Shown: positions 1 through 7,560, counted from the first letter of the stretch. The stretch: DNA of 64,000 bases from Aphodosoma sp045614825 (GCA_045614825.1 JAZLDO010000040.1:1-64000), one strand, 5' to 3'. A program made the numbers and translations. The notes: generated by a model from the sequence alone, not told the origin.

Positions 1-1512
1 GAAGCAAACGCCCAAGAATACAGTCCAGCATTGCCAGATTGGCCATGCGTTATACATAATAGGACCGAGGAACAAGAAGAGGTTACCAATTGCTGTAGCT
101 GACAACCACAAACCTTGGCAAAGACCAAGAAGGTGTTTTGGTGCCACTTTTGATACGAACGACAAACCAAGTGGAGAGATGAACAACTCTGCTACTGTCA
201 ATAAGAAATAGAGAACGATCAATACCCAAACACCTGAAAATTCTTTTGCTTCAATTGGTAAGTTTTTGAAATCTGTAGCTGATGGATAACCTACAATATA
301 TGAATAAATAGCCAAGAACAAGAATGCAGAACCTGCGATACCCATACCAATAGCAATCTTACGAGGAGTAGAAATTTCAACGCCACGTTTTGCAAGCAAA
401 CCAAAGAACCAAACAATAACAGGAGTAAGAACAATCACAAAGAATGGGTTAAGAGCTTGGAAAATCTCAGGAGCAATTGTTGTTGTATTCACGAAGTCAC
501 GAGCAAACAATGAAAGAGAAGTACCATTTTGGTGAAAAGAGAACCAGAAGAAGATTACGATGCCAAGCACAGCAAACAATGCATAAAGACGTTGTTTAAT
601 TTCTGTTGCCATAGCAGCTTTTTCTTCAGCTGTATATTCAACACCAGCAACTGCCTCTTTTTTAGCAGGAGTAGGGAAAATTCTTTGATTAACAAAGAAG
701 ATAATCAAAGAAATAAGCATCGCTGCAACAGAAGCAAAGAATGAATAGTGAACACCTGTATTGAATACATCGAGATAGTTTTGAGCAAAAGCAGTCAAAT
801 CAGCAGGAGCTTCACCGCTAATAGTAACTTTTTCCACAAGAGCTTGGAAGTTAGCTAATGCCTCAGGGGCCATAGCCGCTGCACTTGCAATATATTCGTG
901 ACAAAGAGCTGGAAGTTGAGCATTATAAAGCATACCATTAGTTTCCAACCACCATTGACGAAGAAGTGGAGCAACGAATGGAGCAATAACACCACCTACA
1001 TTGATAAACACATAGAAGATTTGGAAACCAGAGTCGCGTTTGTCTTTTGCAATACGAAGAGCATCTTCGCCTTGTTTAGCTGCTTCCGCTTCGAAGTTGT
1101 CATACATTTGACCAACGATAGCTTGCAAGTTACCTTTGAACAAACCATTACCAAACGCAATAAAGAAAAGAGCAAGACAAGTGAAAGCAAGCAACCATGC
1201 ACTATTTTGAGGAGTTGCGAGGATAGGAATTGCAAGCATAACATAACCAGTTGCCATAATAGCAAGACCTGTTTTAATTGTGCCTTTGTAATTTTGAGTA
1301 CGGTCAGCAATGATACCACCTACCAAAGCAAGCACATAGATACCAGCATAGAAAACAGAATAAATACCTCCTGCACCCCAAAATCCTTCTCCTAAGCCAA
1401 ATTTTGAGCACAAAAACAACACCAATACGGCGTTCATGATGTAGTAGCCAAAACGCTCACCCATGTTAGAGAGAGCAGCAGCCAATAATCCTTTTGGATG
1501 ACCTTTAAACAT
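1..1512 (-). CDS. POT-family peptide transporter, 3' end outside window
   Basis: Inner-membrane proton-coupled oligopeptide transporter (POT/PTR2 branch of the MFS), expected to import di- and tripeptides. About 504 residues are visible from the ATG at 1510-1512; the C-terminus lies beyond base 1. The protein has many hydrophobic helices, the N-terminal SNMGERFGYY motif, a FWFSFHQNG segment and the ALNPFFVI motif of the family. The proton-coupling motif ExxERFxYY has Asn in place of its first Glu here, as in the neighbouring paralogue at 1715-3379. The two start almost identically (MFKGHPKG and MFKGQPKG) and are a tandem duplication. A minus-strand promoter lies at 1592-1623. Family is certain; the substrate is inferred. 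Confidence 0.9.
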   Translation of the reverse strand, partial: MFKGHPKGLLAAALSNMGERFGYYIMNAVLVLFLCSKFGLGEGFWGAGGIYSVFYAGIYVLALVGGIIADRTQNYKGTIKTGLAIMATGYVMLAIPILATPQNSAWLLAFTCLALFFIAFGNGLFKGNLQAIVGQMYDNFEAEAAKQGEDALRIAKDKRDSGFQIFYVFINVGGVIAPFVAPLLRQWWLETNGMLYNAQLPALCHEYIASAAAMAPEALANFQALVEKVTISGEAPADLTAFAQNYLDVFNTGVHYSFFASVAAMLISLIIFFVNQRIFPTPAKKEAVAGVEYTAEEKAAMATEIKQRLYALFAVLGIVIFFWFSFHQNGTSLSLFARDFVNTTTIAPEIFQALNPFFVIVLTPVIVWFFGLLAKRGVEISTPRKIAIGMGIAGSAFLFLAIYSYIVGYPSATDFKNLPIEAKEFSGVWVLIVLYFLLTVAELFISPLGLSFVSKVAPKHLLGLCQGLWLSATAIGNLFLFLGPIMYNAWPIWQCWTVFLGVCF

Positions 1513-1591
1513 AAAAAATTAATTTTTAATTAGTTAATGATATTAGAATTAATTGATTTTCAATCTAATTTATAGTCGTACTAAGCGATTG

Positions 1592-1623
1592 CAAAGGTAC
1601 AAAAAAATATTCAAACTACCAAA
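1592..1623 (-). promoter_or_regulatory. Bacteroidota-type promoter for the first POT gene
   Basis: On the minus strand TACCTTTG (1592-1599) fits the -7 consensus TAnnTTTG, with a TTTG (1620-1623) 20 bp upstream matching the -33 element. It lies about 80 bp upstream of the ATG at 1512. Confidence 0.65.
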
Positions 1624-1649
1624 TATCAGTTTTTTAGACTTTTTAGACA

Positions 1650-1695
1650 AAAAAGTCGCAAGTAGCGACCTAAGTCTTACTACTTGCGACTTTTT
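1650..1695 (-). terminator. Rho-independent terminator of the second POT gene
   Basis: AAAAAGTCGCAAGTAG and CTACTTGCGACTTTTT form a 16-bp perfect stem with runs of T on both strands, just downstream of the minus-strand gene ending at 1715. The same AAAAAGTCGCAA arm recurs in the terminator after obgE (17479-17516). Confidence 0.9.
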
Positions 1696-1714
1696 ATTTA
1701 TAGTCTATAAAAGA

Positions 1715-3379
1715 TTATTTTGTTGCATTTTCGAGACGTTTCATCATTGAGAAAATGAACAATGCTGAAATCAAACACAATACAACAAGAATAGCCCATA
1801 ATACCCACAATGGAAGTCCACCCCAAAGCATACCGATAATAGCAACCAAATAATTACCAATAGCAGTAGCAGCAAACCAGCAACCCATCATTGCACCTTT
1901 AAGTTTTGGAGGCGCAACTTTCGATACAAATGAAATACCCATTGGAGAAAGGAACAATTCAGCAAAAGTCAATACCAAATAAGTTGAGATAAGAAGATTT
2001 GGAGTTGTTTTTTCAACAGCAGCACCAGCAGCCAAAGCATCAGGAGTAGGCAAACCAAGTGACCCAACTGCCATAATCACAAAACCAAGAGCAGCAATAA
2101 ACATACCGATACCAATTTTGCGAGGAGCTGATGGCTCTTTATCACGTTTTGCTAAAGCACCAAACACAGCCATTGAAACTGGAGTCAATGCAACCACGAA
2201 GAATGGATTGAATTGTTGGAATGTTTGTGGCAAAATATCAACATTAGCATCTCCAAGAGCAAGATATTGATATACAACACCCGTAATAGCAGCAACTGTA
2301 ATCACTACAGCAATTACTTTACTTTTAGCTTTTTCCGATTGGAAAATTGCAAACAAACCATATACAGCAATCACGATAAGCACAAGATTCCAAATATTGA
2401 AACCTATACGAGAAAAACCTTCAGCAAATGGTAATGTATAGTCGCGAGCAAAGAATGTAAGAGTCAAACCATTTTGGTGGAATGCCATCCAGAAGAAGAT
2501 AACCACAGCAAACACAAGCATCAATGCAGTGATACGAGCTTTAGTTTGAGCAGGAGTAAGTTCTTGAATAGCAACTTGATTACCAGAAGCAGCAGCTTGT
2601 TTAGCATTAACATCAGCATGTTTAAACCATGGACGAAAACCAAGGTAGATAGCCATTGAAAGAACAAGAGAAACACATGCCACAGCAAAACCCCAGTGAT
2701 AAGCACTATAAAGTTCTGTAATATACAAATTTGCAAAAGCAGTAAGATCACCTGTAAAAGCAGCTTGTTGAGAAGCAAGTTCTGTAAGACGATCAGCAAC
2801 TGTCATATCCCCAGCAAGATATTTGTGACAAAGTTCTGGAATTGCACCATCATAAGATAATTGTGCTTTTGCCATAAAATACTCAGTGATTTTAGTAGCT
2901 GCAGTTGGAGCAAACATAGAACCAATGTTGATTGCCATGTAGAACAAAGAGAAAGCAGCATCACGTTTTGATTGATACTCAGGAGCATCATAGAGGTTAC
3001 CTACCATAACTTGAAGGTTACCTTTGAAAAGACCTGTACCGAGGGCAATCAAAAACAATGCACCAAACATTGCAATTTTACCATCAAGCCCATTAGATAC
3101 GGGAATAGCAAGCGATAAATAACCTGCAAACATCACAATGATACCTGTAACTACCATTTTGCCATAGCCAAATTTATCAGCTAAAATTCCACCTACCAAA
3201 GGTAAGAAATAAACCAAAGCCAAAAAGATAGAAAAGATGTTAGATGTTACACCTGATGAAAATCCAAATTTAGCTTGCAAAAACAATACAAATATTGCAA
3301 GCATAGTGTAATAACCAAAGCGTTCGCCTGTATTAGCCAACGCTAAAGCATAAAGTCCTTTTGGTTGTCCTTTAAACAT
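1715..3379 (-). CDS. POT-family di/tripeptide transporter
   Basis: Complete 554-aa proton-coupled peptide transporter of the inner membrane. The motif ANTGERFGYY near residues 15-24 corresponds to ExxERFxYY with Asn for the first Glu. FWMAFHQNG and FNPFFVVALTP are the later PTR2-type motifs. A long loop (about residues 165-220) separates the two six-helix halves, as often seen in this family. It is a tandem paralogue of the gene at 1-1512 and is followed by a strong terminator at 1650-1695, so the two are probably separate transcripts. The 60 bp upstream of the start is a degenerate 7-bp-period array followed by a REP-like palindrome; no clear TAnnTTTG box was found there. Substrate specificity is inferred from family. 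Confidence 0.93.
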   Translation of the reverse strand: MFKGQPKGLYALALANTGERFGYYTMLAIFVLFLQAKFGFSSGVTSNIFSIFLALVYFLPLVGGILADKFGYGKMVVTGIIVMFAGYLSLAIPVSNGLDGKIAMFGALFLIALGTGLFKGNLQVMVGNLYDAPEYQSKRDAAFSLFYMAINIGSMFAPTAATKITEYFMAKAQLSYDGAIPELCHKYLAGDMTVADRLTELASQQAAFTGDLTAFANLYITELYSAYHWGFAVACVSLVLSMAIYLGFRPWFKHADVNAKQAAASGNQVAIQELTPAQTKARITALMLVFAVVIFFWMAFHQNGLTLTFFARDYTLPFAEGFSRIGFNIWNLVLIVIAVYGLFAIFQSEKAKSKVIAVVITVAAITGVVYQYLALGDANVDILPQTFQQFNPFFVVALTPVSMAVFGALAKRDKEPSAPRKIGIGMFIAALGFVIMAVGSLGLPTPDALAAGAAVEKTTPNLLISTYLVLTFAELFLSPMGISFVSKVAPPKLKGAMMGCWFAATAIGNYLVAIIGMLWGGLPLWVLWAILVVLCLISALFIFSMMKRLENATK

Positions 3380-3390
3380 AATTTTTTTAA

Positions 3391-3439
3391 TGAATGATTA
3401 GTGAATAGTTATTAATGATTAGTTAAAATTAAAAACTTA
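3391..3439. repeat. Degenerate 7-bp-period array (TTAGTTA type)
   Basis: Seven consecutive heptads can be read: TGAATGA, TTAGTGA, ATAGTTA, TTAATGA, TTAGTTA, AAATTAA, AAACTTA. They fill the gap between the POT start (3379) and the palindrome at 3446. Confidence 0.6.
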
Positions 3440-3441
3440 AT

Positions 3442-3467
3442 GTAGGGACACTCGGCTCGAGTGTCCG
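3442..3467. repeat. REP-like palindrome GTAGGGACAC...GTGTCCG
   Basis: GGACACTCG, GCT, CGAGTGTCC: perfect 9-bp arms with a 3-base loop, preceded by GTAG. Related copies are at 5464-5487 (reverse orientation), 62533-62574 and 62595-62620, with a truncated tail at 58265-58279. Confidence 0.85.
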
Positions 3468-3508
3468 ATAATTATGAATTATGAATTGTGCATTGTGCAT
3501 TGATGAAT
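3467..3508. repeat. 7-bp-period array encoding the acyltransferase C-terminus
   Basis: Units GATAATT, ATGAATT, ATGAATT, GTGCATT, GTGCATT, GATGAAT. On the minus strand they encode the last residues and TAA stop of the acyltransferase. The array abuts the palindrome directly. Confidence 0.8.
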
Positions 3509-4620
3509 GGATTAGCATACATTTCGAGGAGTTTGTGCCAGAGATATTCTTCGTCGCGATTAGGTATGTTAATTTTTGTGAGCTGACCACGAAGATATTT
3601 TTCGGCTATAGCACGCTCGTCGGCACCATCAACATTAGCGAATTGAGTATCTCCTGTGAGTTGCTCATACGCCCAGTGGTTGATAGCATATATTTGGTAT
3701 GCCGAATGAATTTGAGCATCAATAACAGCACAAACAGCAGCAGCTTGCTCCTTCTTATTTGCGCAATTTTGCGCGATTTCATCGAGTTTTGGATTGATAC
3801 AAGGTGTAAATGCATAGTGTATTCTACCCTTATAACCAGTGATGCCAGTTTGCATACTAAGAAGGTCGTCATTCTTAGACTTCTTATAATCTGCATTATC
3901 GCGTTTGAGTTGGAATTCGGCAGCCTTGAGATAGTCGCAAGGGTCGAACTCATACGAAATAGCCAAAGGAGCGAGGTTTAACGACTTCAAATTCTCGATG
4001 AAATCGGCTTTTCCTGACAAAGCAAACATCTTGATGAGGCTCTCTTGAGTGCGATCGTTAGAGTCTTTAGCACGACCTTCACGTTGAGCAATCCAAGCCG
4101 AAACATTCTTCTCTGTGATAGCGTAACGAATATAACTACTAAGTTGCATAAACGACTTAGCCATGTCGCGAGGCGAGAGACCGCGTTTAACAATAAAACA
4201 GCGATTTAATCGCACCAAAGTGCGTATCCAGTCAGCCGCGAGAAGATTGTCGCCAATAGCAATTTCGCAAGTAGTGCCAGTAGTGCGCATAAGCGAAAGA
4301 GCAAGAAGCGATGGATCCATTACGATATCGCGATGATTACTAATAAACAAAGTTGGCAATGAAGAGATGTGCTCCTCACCCGATACAGTTAACGACGTAG
4401 CAGAAGTAGAAATCAAGGCTTCGAGAATTGGACGAATGACCATATTCTGAAATTCCACCAAATTAGAGAACCTACTACTTGCTTGTGCAATTTGGTCTAA
4501 ATTGACCATAGGGAAGTAGGTTTTGATGAGATGCACGAAAGAAGCATCGCTTAAGAGCGATTGCAAATTTTCGGCGATTTCATCGTTGTTTACAGGACGA
4601 ATGTCATCAAAATAATTCAT
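3472..4620 (-). CDS. Glycerol-phosphate/1-acylglycerol-phosphate acyltransferase family protein
   Basis: Predicted membrane-associated acyltransferase (PlsC/PlsB-like superfamily), 382 aa, which would transfer acyl chains to a glycerolipid precursor. The catalytic block I is FISNHRDIVMD (His96 ... Asp102). The spacing is H-x5-D rather than the canonical H-x4-D, unless Asp98 of HRD is the partner. REGRAKDS (residues 180-187) corresponds to the substrate-binding EGxR block. Start ATG at 4618-4620. The last residues, NAQCTIHNS, are encoded by a heptad array that also provides the TAA stop, so the original C-terminus has been replaced or extended. It lies downstream of lolD on the same strand. 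The exact acyl acceptor cannot be stated. Confidence 0.8.
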   Translation of the reverse strand: MNYFDDIRPVNNDEIAENLQSLLSDASFVHLIKTYFPMVNLDQIAQASSRFSNLVEFQNMVIRPILEALISTSATSLTVSGEEHISSLPTLFISNHRDIVMDPSLLALSLMRTTGTTCEIAIGDNLLAADWIRTLVRLNRCFIVKRGLSPRDMAKSFMQLSSYIRYAITEKNVSAWIAQREGRAKDSNDRTQESLIKMFALSGKADFIENLKSLNLAPLAISYEFDPCDYLKAAEFQLKRDNADYKKSKNDDLLSMQTGITGYKGRIHYAFTPCINPKLDEIAQNCANKKEQAAAVCAVIDAQIHSAYQIYAINHWAYEQLTGDTQFANVDGADERAIAEKYLRGQLTKINIPNRDEEYLWHKLLEMYANPFINAQCTIHNS

Positions 4621-4622
4621 AT

Positions 4623-4710
4623 TTTTAGATATTTAGTAGCGAGTAACGAGTAACGAGACTTGCCATTCAAAATTTTAGATATTTAGTAGCAAGTAGCAAG
4701 ACTTACCATT
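4623..4710. repeat. 50-bp direct duplication differing by one heptad
   Basis: Two adjacent segments both begin TTTTAGATATTTAGTAGC (4623 and 4673) and end GACTTGCCATT or GACTTACCATT. The first contains TAGTAGC GAGTAAC GAGTAAC GAGACTT; the second TAGTAGC AAGTAGC AAGACTT. The copies differ by exactly one 7-bp unit. They lie between the acyltransferase start and lolD. Confidence 0.85.
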
Positions 4711-4713
4711 TTA

Positions 4714-4769
4714 ATTCTCAATTCTCAATTCTCAATTCTCAATTCTCAATTCTCAATTCTCAACTCTCC
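4714..4769. repeat. ATTCTCA heptad array at the 3' end of lolD
   Basis: Seven perfect ATTCTCA units (4714-4762) plus ACTCTCC (4763-4769). On the minus strand the array encodes the last lolD residues (RVEN) and its TGA stop at 4753-4755. Confidence 0.95.
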
Positions 4770-5406
4770 CATCAATCATGCGGATGACGCGGTCGGAGAT
4801 AGAGGCGAGTTCTTCGTCGTGTGTCACGATGAGAATTGTTTGTCCGAAAGTGTCGCGCAGGTCGAAAAAGAGACGGTGAAGTTCGGTGCGATTCTGCGAG
4901 TCGAGACTACCAGAAGGCTCATCGGCAAGGATAATTTCGGGTTTATTGATAAGCGCACGGGCTACAGCAACACGTTGTTTTTCTCCACCCGAAAGTTCCG
5001 ATGGTTTGTGACTGCAACGTTCGGCAAGTCCGAGATATTCAAGCAAACGGCGCGCCTCTTTACGTGCTTCAGACATAGATACACCAGCAATCAAAGCAGG
5101 CATCATCACATTCTCTTCTGCAGTGAATTCGGGCAAAAGTTGATGAAACTGGAACACAAAACCAATGTGCTTATTGCGAAAAGCAGAGAGTTCACGTTCT
5201 TTGAGAGAGAGTACATCGGTGCCATTAAGTATCACAGAGCCAGAATTAGGTCGGTCGAGAGTACCGACAATTTGCAAAAGAGTAGTTTTGCCAGCGCCAC
5301 TTGGTCCCATGATACTAACTATCTCGCGAGGTGCAATATGAAGGTCAACGCCTTTGAGCACTTCGAGAGAATCGTAAGATTTGTGTATGTTGTTTATTTT
5401 TATCAT
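4753..5406 (-). CDS. lolD: ABC transporter ATP-binding protein, LolD-like
   Basis: Cytoplasmic ATPase of the lipoprotein-releasing LolCDE family, 217 aa, which powers release of outer-membrane lipoproteins from the inner membrane. Visible motifs: Walker A GPSGAGKT (residues 34-41), Q-loop region FQFHQLLPEF, signature LSGGE (138-142), Walker B IILADEP (158-164), D-loop SLDS and H-loop His196. Length is normal. The permease genes lolC/lolE are not adjacent. The MacB-type ATPase of related exporters is the main alternative. The final residues RVEN and the stop come from the ATTCTCA array. A heptad array also abuts the start codon, and the tcdA stop is about 80 bp upstream, consistent with co-transcription. 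Confidence 0.88.
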   Translation of the reverse strand: MIKINNIHKSYDSLEVLKGVDLHIAPREIVSIMGPSGAGKTTLLQIVGTLDRPNSGSVILNGTDVLSLKERELSAFRNKHIGFVFQFHQLLPEFTAEENVMMPALIAGVSMSEARKEARRLLEYLGLAERCSHKPSELSGGEKQRVAVARALINKPEIILADEPSGSLDSQNRTELHRLFFDLRDTFGQTILIVTHDEELASISDRVIRMIDGRVEN

Positions 5407-5412
5407 ATTATA

Positions 5413-5440
5413 GACATGAGATACGAGACACGAGACGATT
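5413..5440. repeat. GATACGA-type heptad array upstream of lolD
   Basis: Units GACATGA, GATACGA, GACACGA, GACGATT occupy the 5' leader of lolD (start at 5406 on the minus strand), between it and the hairpins at 5443-5487. Confidence 0.75.
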
Positions 5441-5442
5441 AT

Positions 5443-5487
5443 TTATTCAACCTGCGGTTGATAGGACACGGCACGCCGTGTCCCTAC
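5443..5487 (-). repeat. REP-like double hairpin supplying the tcdA stop
   Basis: On the minus strand GTAGGGACACGGCGTGCCGTGTCC has 9-bp arms GGACACGGC/GCCGTGTCC. It is followed by TATC and a second hairpin TCAACC-GCA-GGTTGA. The TAG in the leading GTAGGG is the stop codon of tcdA (5484-5486). The copy at 62533-62574 has the same two-hairpin layout. Confidence 0.85.
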
Positions 5488-6200
5488 TTGGTAAGTTGGC
5501 GGATGACATGTGAGGCGAGGCAACAGCCAAAAACGGCTGGCATGTAGCTGACAGTGCCTACGTTAGACTTTTTGTTTTGTTCGCCTTCGGTGATTTCGAC
5601 CCTTTCGCGAGCCACAACTTCGGCTGAATAGACTACAGTAATACCCTTACGGACACCTAATTTGTGCAGACGTTTGCGCACCATACGAGCAAGTTTGCAA
5701 TAGTCGGACTTAGAAATGTCGTCAATCTTGACTTGCGTAGGATCGAGTTTACCACCAGAGCCCATGCTGCTTGCAATAGGGATATTGCGCTCGACAGCTT
5801 GGTGCAATAAATAGACCTTCGGAGCAAGGGTATCAATGGCATCGATTACATAGTCGTAAGGCTCGCTTTCGAGGACTTCGATAGTGCGCTCATCACGCAA
5901 ATATTCGTGAATTAATCGGAGTTTTACGTCAGGGTTTATATCAAGTAAACGTTCGGCAAGCACATCTACTTTGGCACGTCCGACGGTAGATTTTAGAGCA
6001 ATGAGTTGGCGATTGCGATTGGTGTCGCTAACCACGTCGGCATCGACAAGAGTCAAATGACCAACACCGGCACGAACAAGCATCTCGGCAGCGTAGGCAC
6101 CTACGCCACCAACACCAACGACTAAGATGTTGGATTTGGCGAGTTTTTCGACGGATTCATCGCCAAACATTAGGATTGTTCGTTCTTGCCAGAGATTCAT
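5484..6200 (-). CDS. tcdA: tRNA threonylcarbamoyladenosine dehydratase (ThiF/E1-like)
   Basis: Cytoplasmic ATP-dependent enzyme that converts t6A37 of tRNA to its cyclic form; 238 aa. The E1-like Rossmann motif GVGGVG is at residues 29-34. RNRQ and the DAIDTLAPK segment are characteristic of the TcdA/CsdL branch rather than ThiF or MoeB, and no CxxC zinc pair is present, as expected for this branch. It lies on the minus strand between the chromate transporter genes and lolD. The gene ends QLTK with a TAG stop that belongs to a REP-like palindrome, so the natural 3' end has been abutted or cut by that element. The 60 bp upstream includes a 9-bp-period array (6215-6250). Confidence 0.9.
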   Translation of the reverse strand: MNLWQERTILMFGDESVEKLAKSNILVVGVGGVGAYAAEMLVRAGVGHLTLVDADVVSDTNRNRQLIALKSTVGRAKVDVLAERLLDINPDVKLRLIHEYLRDERTIEVLESEPYDYVIDAIDTLAPKVYLLHQAVERNIPIASSMGSGGKLDPTQVKIDDISKSDYCKLARMVRKRLHKLGVRKGITVVYSAEVVARERVEITEGEQNKKSNVGTVSYMPAVFGCCLASHVIRQLTK

Positions 6201-6214
6201 TTTTTATTTTTTTA

Positions 6215-6250
6215 TCGGACTGGTCGGACTAGTCAGACTAGTCGGACTAA
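6215..6250. repeat. 9-bp-period array (CGGACTAGT)
   Basis: Units CGGACTGGT, CGGACTAGT, CAGACTAGT, CGGACTAAT lie between the tcdA start and the end of the chromate transporter gene. ACTAGT cores make it locally palindromic. The 46567-46608 hairpin shows the same GAC/GTC-rich period. Confidence 0.85.
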
Positions 6251-6260
6251 TTGAACTTTA

Positions 6261-6797
6261 TTAGTATATTATTAAACCTATGATAGCTGCGGAGAGAATC
6301 ATCAATATTGGACTTAGTTTGAGCCATTTAGTGGCAATAAATGCGCCAGCGAAGATGAGCCATGCTGTCCAATCGGAATAATTTGTGCCAAATGTTTCTT
6401 CGGTGATGAGAAGAAGTGCAGCAGCAGCAATTAGTCCGATGACTACGGGACGCAAGATGCGCATAATGCTATCGATATATTTATTATCCTTTTTCTTTGA
6501 CATAAAGGCAATTAAAAGCATCATTATAATGAACGAAGGCAAGACAAGGGCAAATGTAGCAAGCGCTGAGCCAAAGGCGTTGCCTGTGGCAAGATAACCA
6601 GCATAGGTAGCACAGTTGATGCCGATGGGTCCAGGTGTGATTTGACTGACCGCCACCATATTAGTGAACTCAGATGCCGTAATCCACCCGTAATGCTCCA
6701 CAACCTCGAACTGAATAAGAGAGAGCATTGCGGCTCCGCCTCCGAATCCGAAGAGTCCTATCTTGAAGAAAGTTATGAAGAGTTGTAAGTAAAGCAT
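6261..6797 (-). CDS. Chromate transporter half-size subunit (second gene)
   Basis: Half-length CHR-family membrane protein, 178 aa, which pairs with the neighbouring half-size protein to form a full transporter. FGFGGGAAMLSLIQ and the MVAVSQITPGPIGIN segment are the family signature (GGG near the N-terminus and TPGP). About six hydrophobic segments are visible. Start ATG at 6795-6797. Only 12 bp separate it from the stop of the upstream gene, and that gap is the end of a heptad array (6799-6826). Despite the family name, the physiological substrate in anaerobes is uncertain. Confidence 0.85.
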   Translation of the reverse strand: MLYLQLFITFFKIGLFGFGGGAAMLSLIQFEVVEHYGWITASEFTNMVAVSQITPGPIGINCATYAGYLATGNAFGSALATFALVLPSFIIMMLLIAFMSKKKDNKYIDSIMRILRPVVIGLIAAAALLLITEETFGTNYSDWTAWLIFAGAFIATKWLKLSPILMILSAAIIGLIIY

Positions 6798-6798
6798 T

Positions 6799-6826
6799 GA
6801 AGTGAGGAATTAGGAGTGAGGAGTTT
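6799..6826. repeat. GGAGTGA-type heptad array across a stop-start junction
   Basis: Units GAAGTGA, GGAATTA, GGAGTGA, GGAGTTT. On the minus strand the array encodes the last residues TPHS and TAA stop (6810-6812) of the first chromate gene, and runs to within one base of the ATG of the second (6795-6797). Confidence 0.8.
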
Positions 6827-7364
6827 TTTTGTTTTTTCTTTTGCGATATTCAACATCTGCAGCCCCACTGATAATAGCAACGAGGATAACCCAAATTGGC
6901 GATACACCAAGGAGCCAAATGAGTAAAGCTGATAAAATTGGTATCCAAATAGTTTTAATTGTTATTTTGGCAGTTTTGGCAAGTTTAAAAACTGGCACTG
7001 CGATAAGTGCAATTACGGCAGGACGAATGGCACGAAAGGCACGAACAACGTATTCATTGTCTTGAAATTGATTAAGAAACATTGCAAAAATAAGAATTGC
7101 AATGAAAGAGGGAAGTCCGGCACCAAGAGCACTGACGATAGCACCTCGTTTGCCTGCAATTTTTTCGCCCACAAGTATAGAGATATTCATGGCAAGTATG
7201 CCCGGTGCTGTCTGCGCAAGGACAACCATATCGAGAAAATCTTCGGACGTAATCCACTGACGCTTAACGACAACCTCCGCTTCGATGACAGGCAACATGG
7301 CATAGCCTCCACCAATGGTGAAAGCTCCGATTTTCATAAACGAAGTGAAGAGTTGCCAAAGCAT
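6810..7364 (-). CDS. Chromate transporter half-size subunit (first gene)
   Basis: Half-length CHR-family inner-membrane protein of 184 aa, paired with the gene at 6261-6797. I chose the ATG at 7362-7364 (MLWQLFTSFMKIG) over upstream in-frame starts, because the family N-terminus begins there and the additional 58 codons are low-complexity and run into the repeat region and past the promoter. Signature: IGGGYAMLPVIEAEVV and the VVLAQTAPGILAMN segment, in which TAPG replaces TPGP. The C-terminal KTPHS and stop codon come from a heptad array. The promoter is at 7389-7419. The two genes overlap the same transcript, possibly continuing through tcdA and lolD. Confidence 0.85.
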   Translation of the reverse strand: MLWQLFTSFMKIGAFTIGGGYAMLPVIEAEVVVKRQWITSEDFLDMVVLAQTAPGILAMNISILVGEKIAGKRGAIVSALGAGLPSFIAILIFAMFLNQFQDNEYVVRAFRAIRPAVIALIAVPVFKLAKTAKITIKTIWIPILSALLIWLLGVSPIWVILVAIISGAADVEYRKRKNKKTPHS

Positions 7365-7388
7365 AATATACGCAATATAAAAAACGTA

Positions 7389-7419
7389 CAAATATACGAA
7401 AAAGTTTTTACCTACGCAA
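7389..7419 (-). promoter_or_regulatory. Promoter for the chromate transporter pair
   Basis: Minus-strand TATATTTG (7389-7396) with TTG (7417-7419) 20 bp upstream fits the Bacteroidota consensus. It is 25 bp upstream of the chosen ATG (7364), which supports that start. Confidence 0.6.
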
Positions 7420-7439
7420 TAGGTAATTGTTTTTTGACG

Positions 7440-7560
7440 ACACACAATGAGAGTGTGTATTTTTAAGGTTCGGTGAAGGTTGCTTGCAGGTTGCTCTATG
7501 GTATATTTAAATTTTGGAAATTTCGAGATTGAATACACAATGAGAGTGTGTGTTTTTGAG
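7440..7560. repeat. Hairpin-bounded composite repeat, copy A
   Basis: The segment starts and ends with ACACAATGAGAGTGTGT hairpins (about 7442-7458 and 7535-7552), each followed by a T-rich stretch. Between them is GAAGGTTGCTTGCAGGTTGC. Copy B with the same layout is at 18301-18416. It lies in the divergent gap between the chromate genes and gyrB. Confidence 0.8.

Noticed and set aside
4819..5547. 242-aa plus-strand ORF opposite lolD
   Set aside because: It is the antisense of lolD and the tcdA 3' end and reads through the repeats between them; no family features.
7184..7538. Upstream start of the first chromate gene at 7538
   Set aside because: The 58 added residues have no family similarity and lie upstream of the promoter at 7389-7419.
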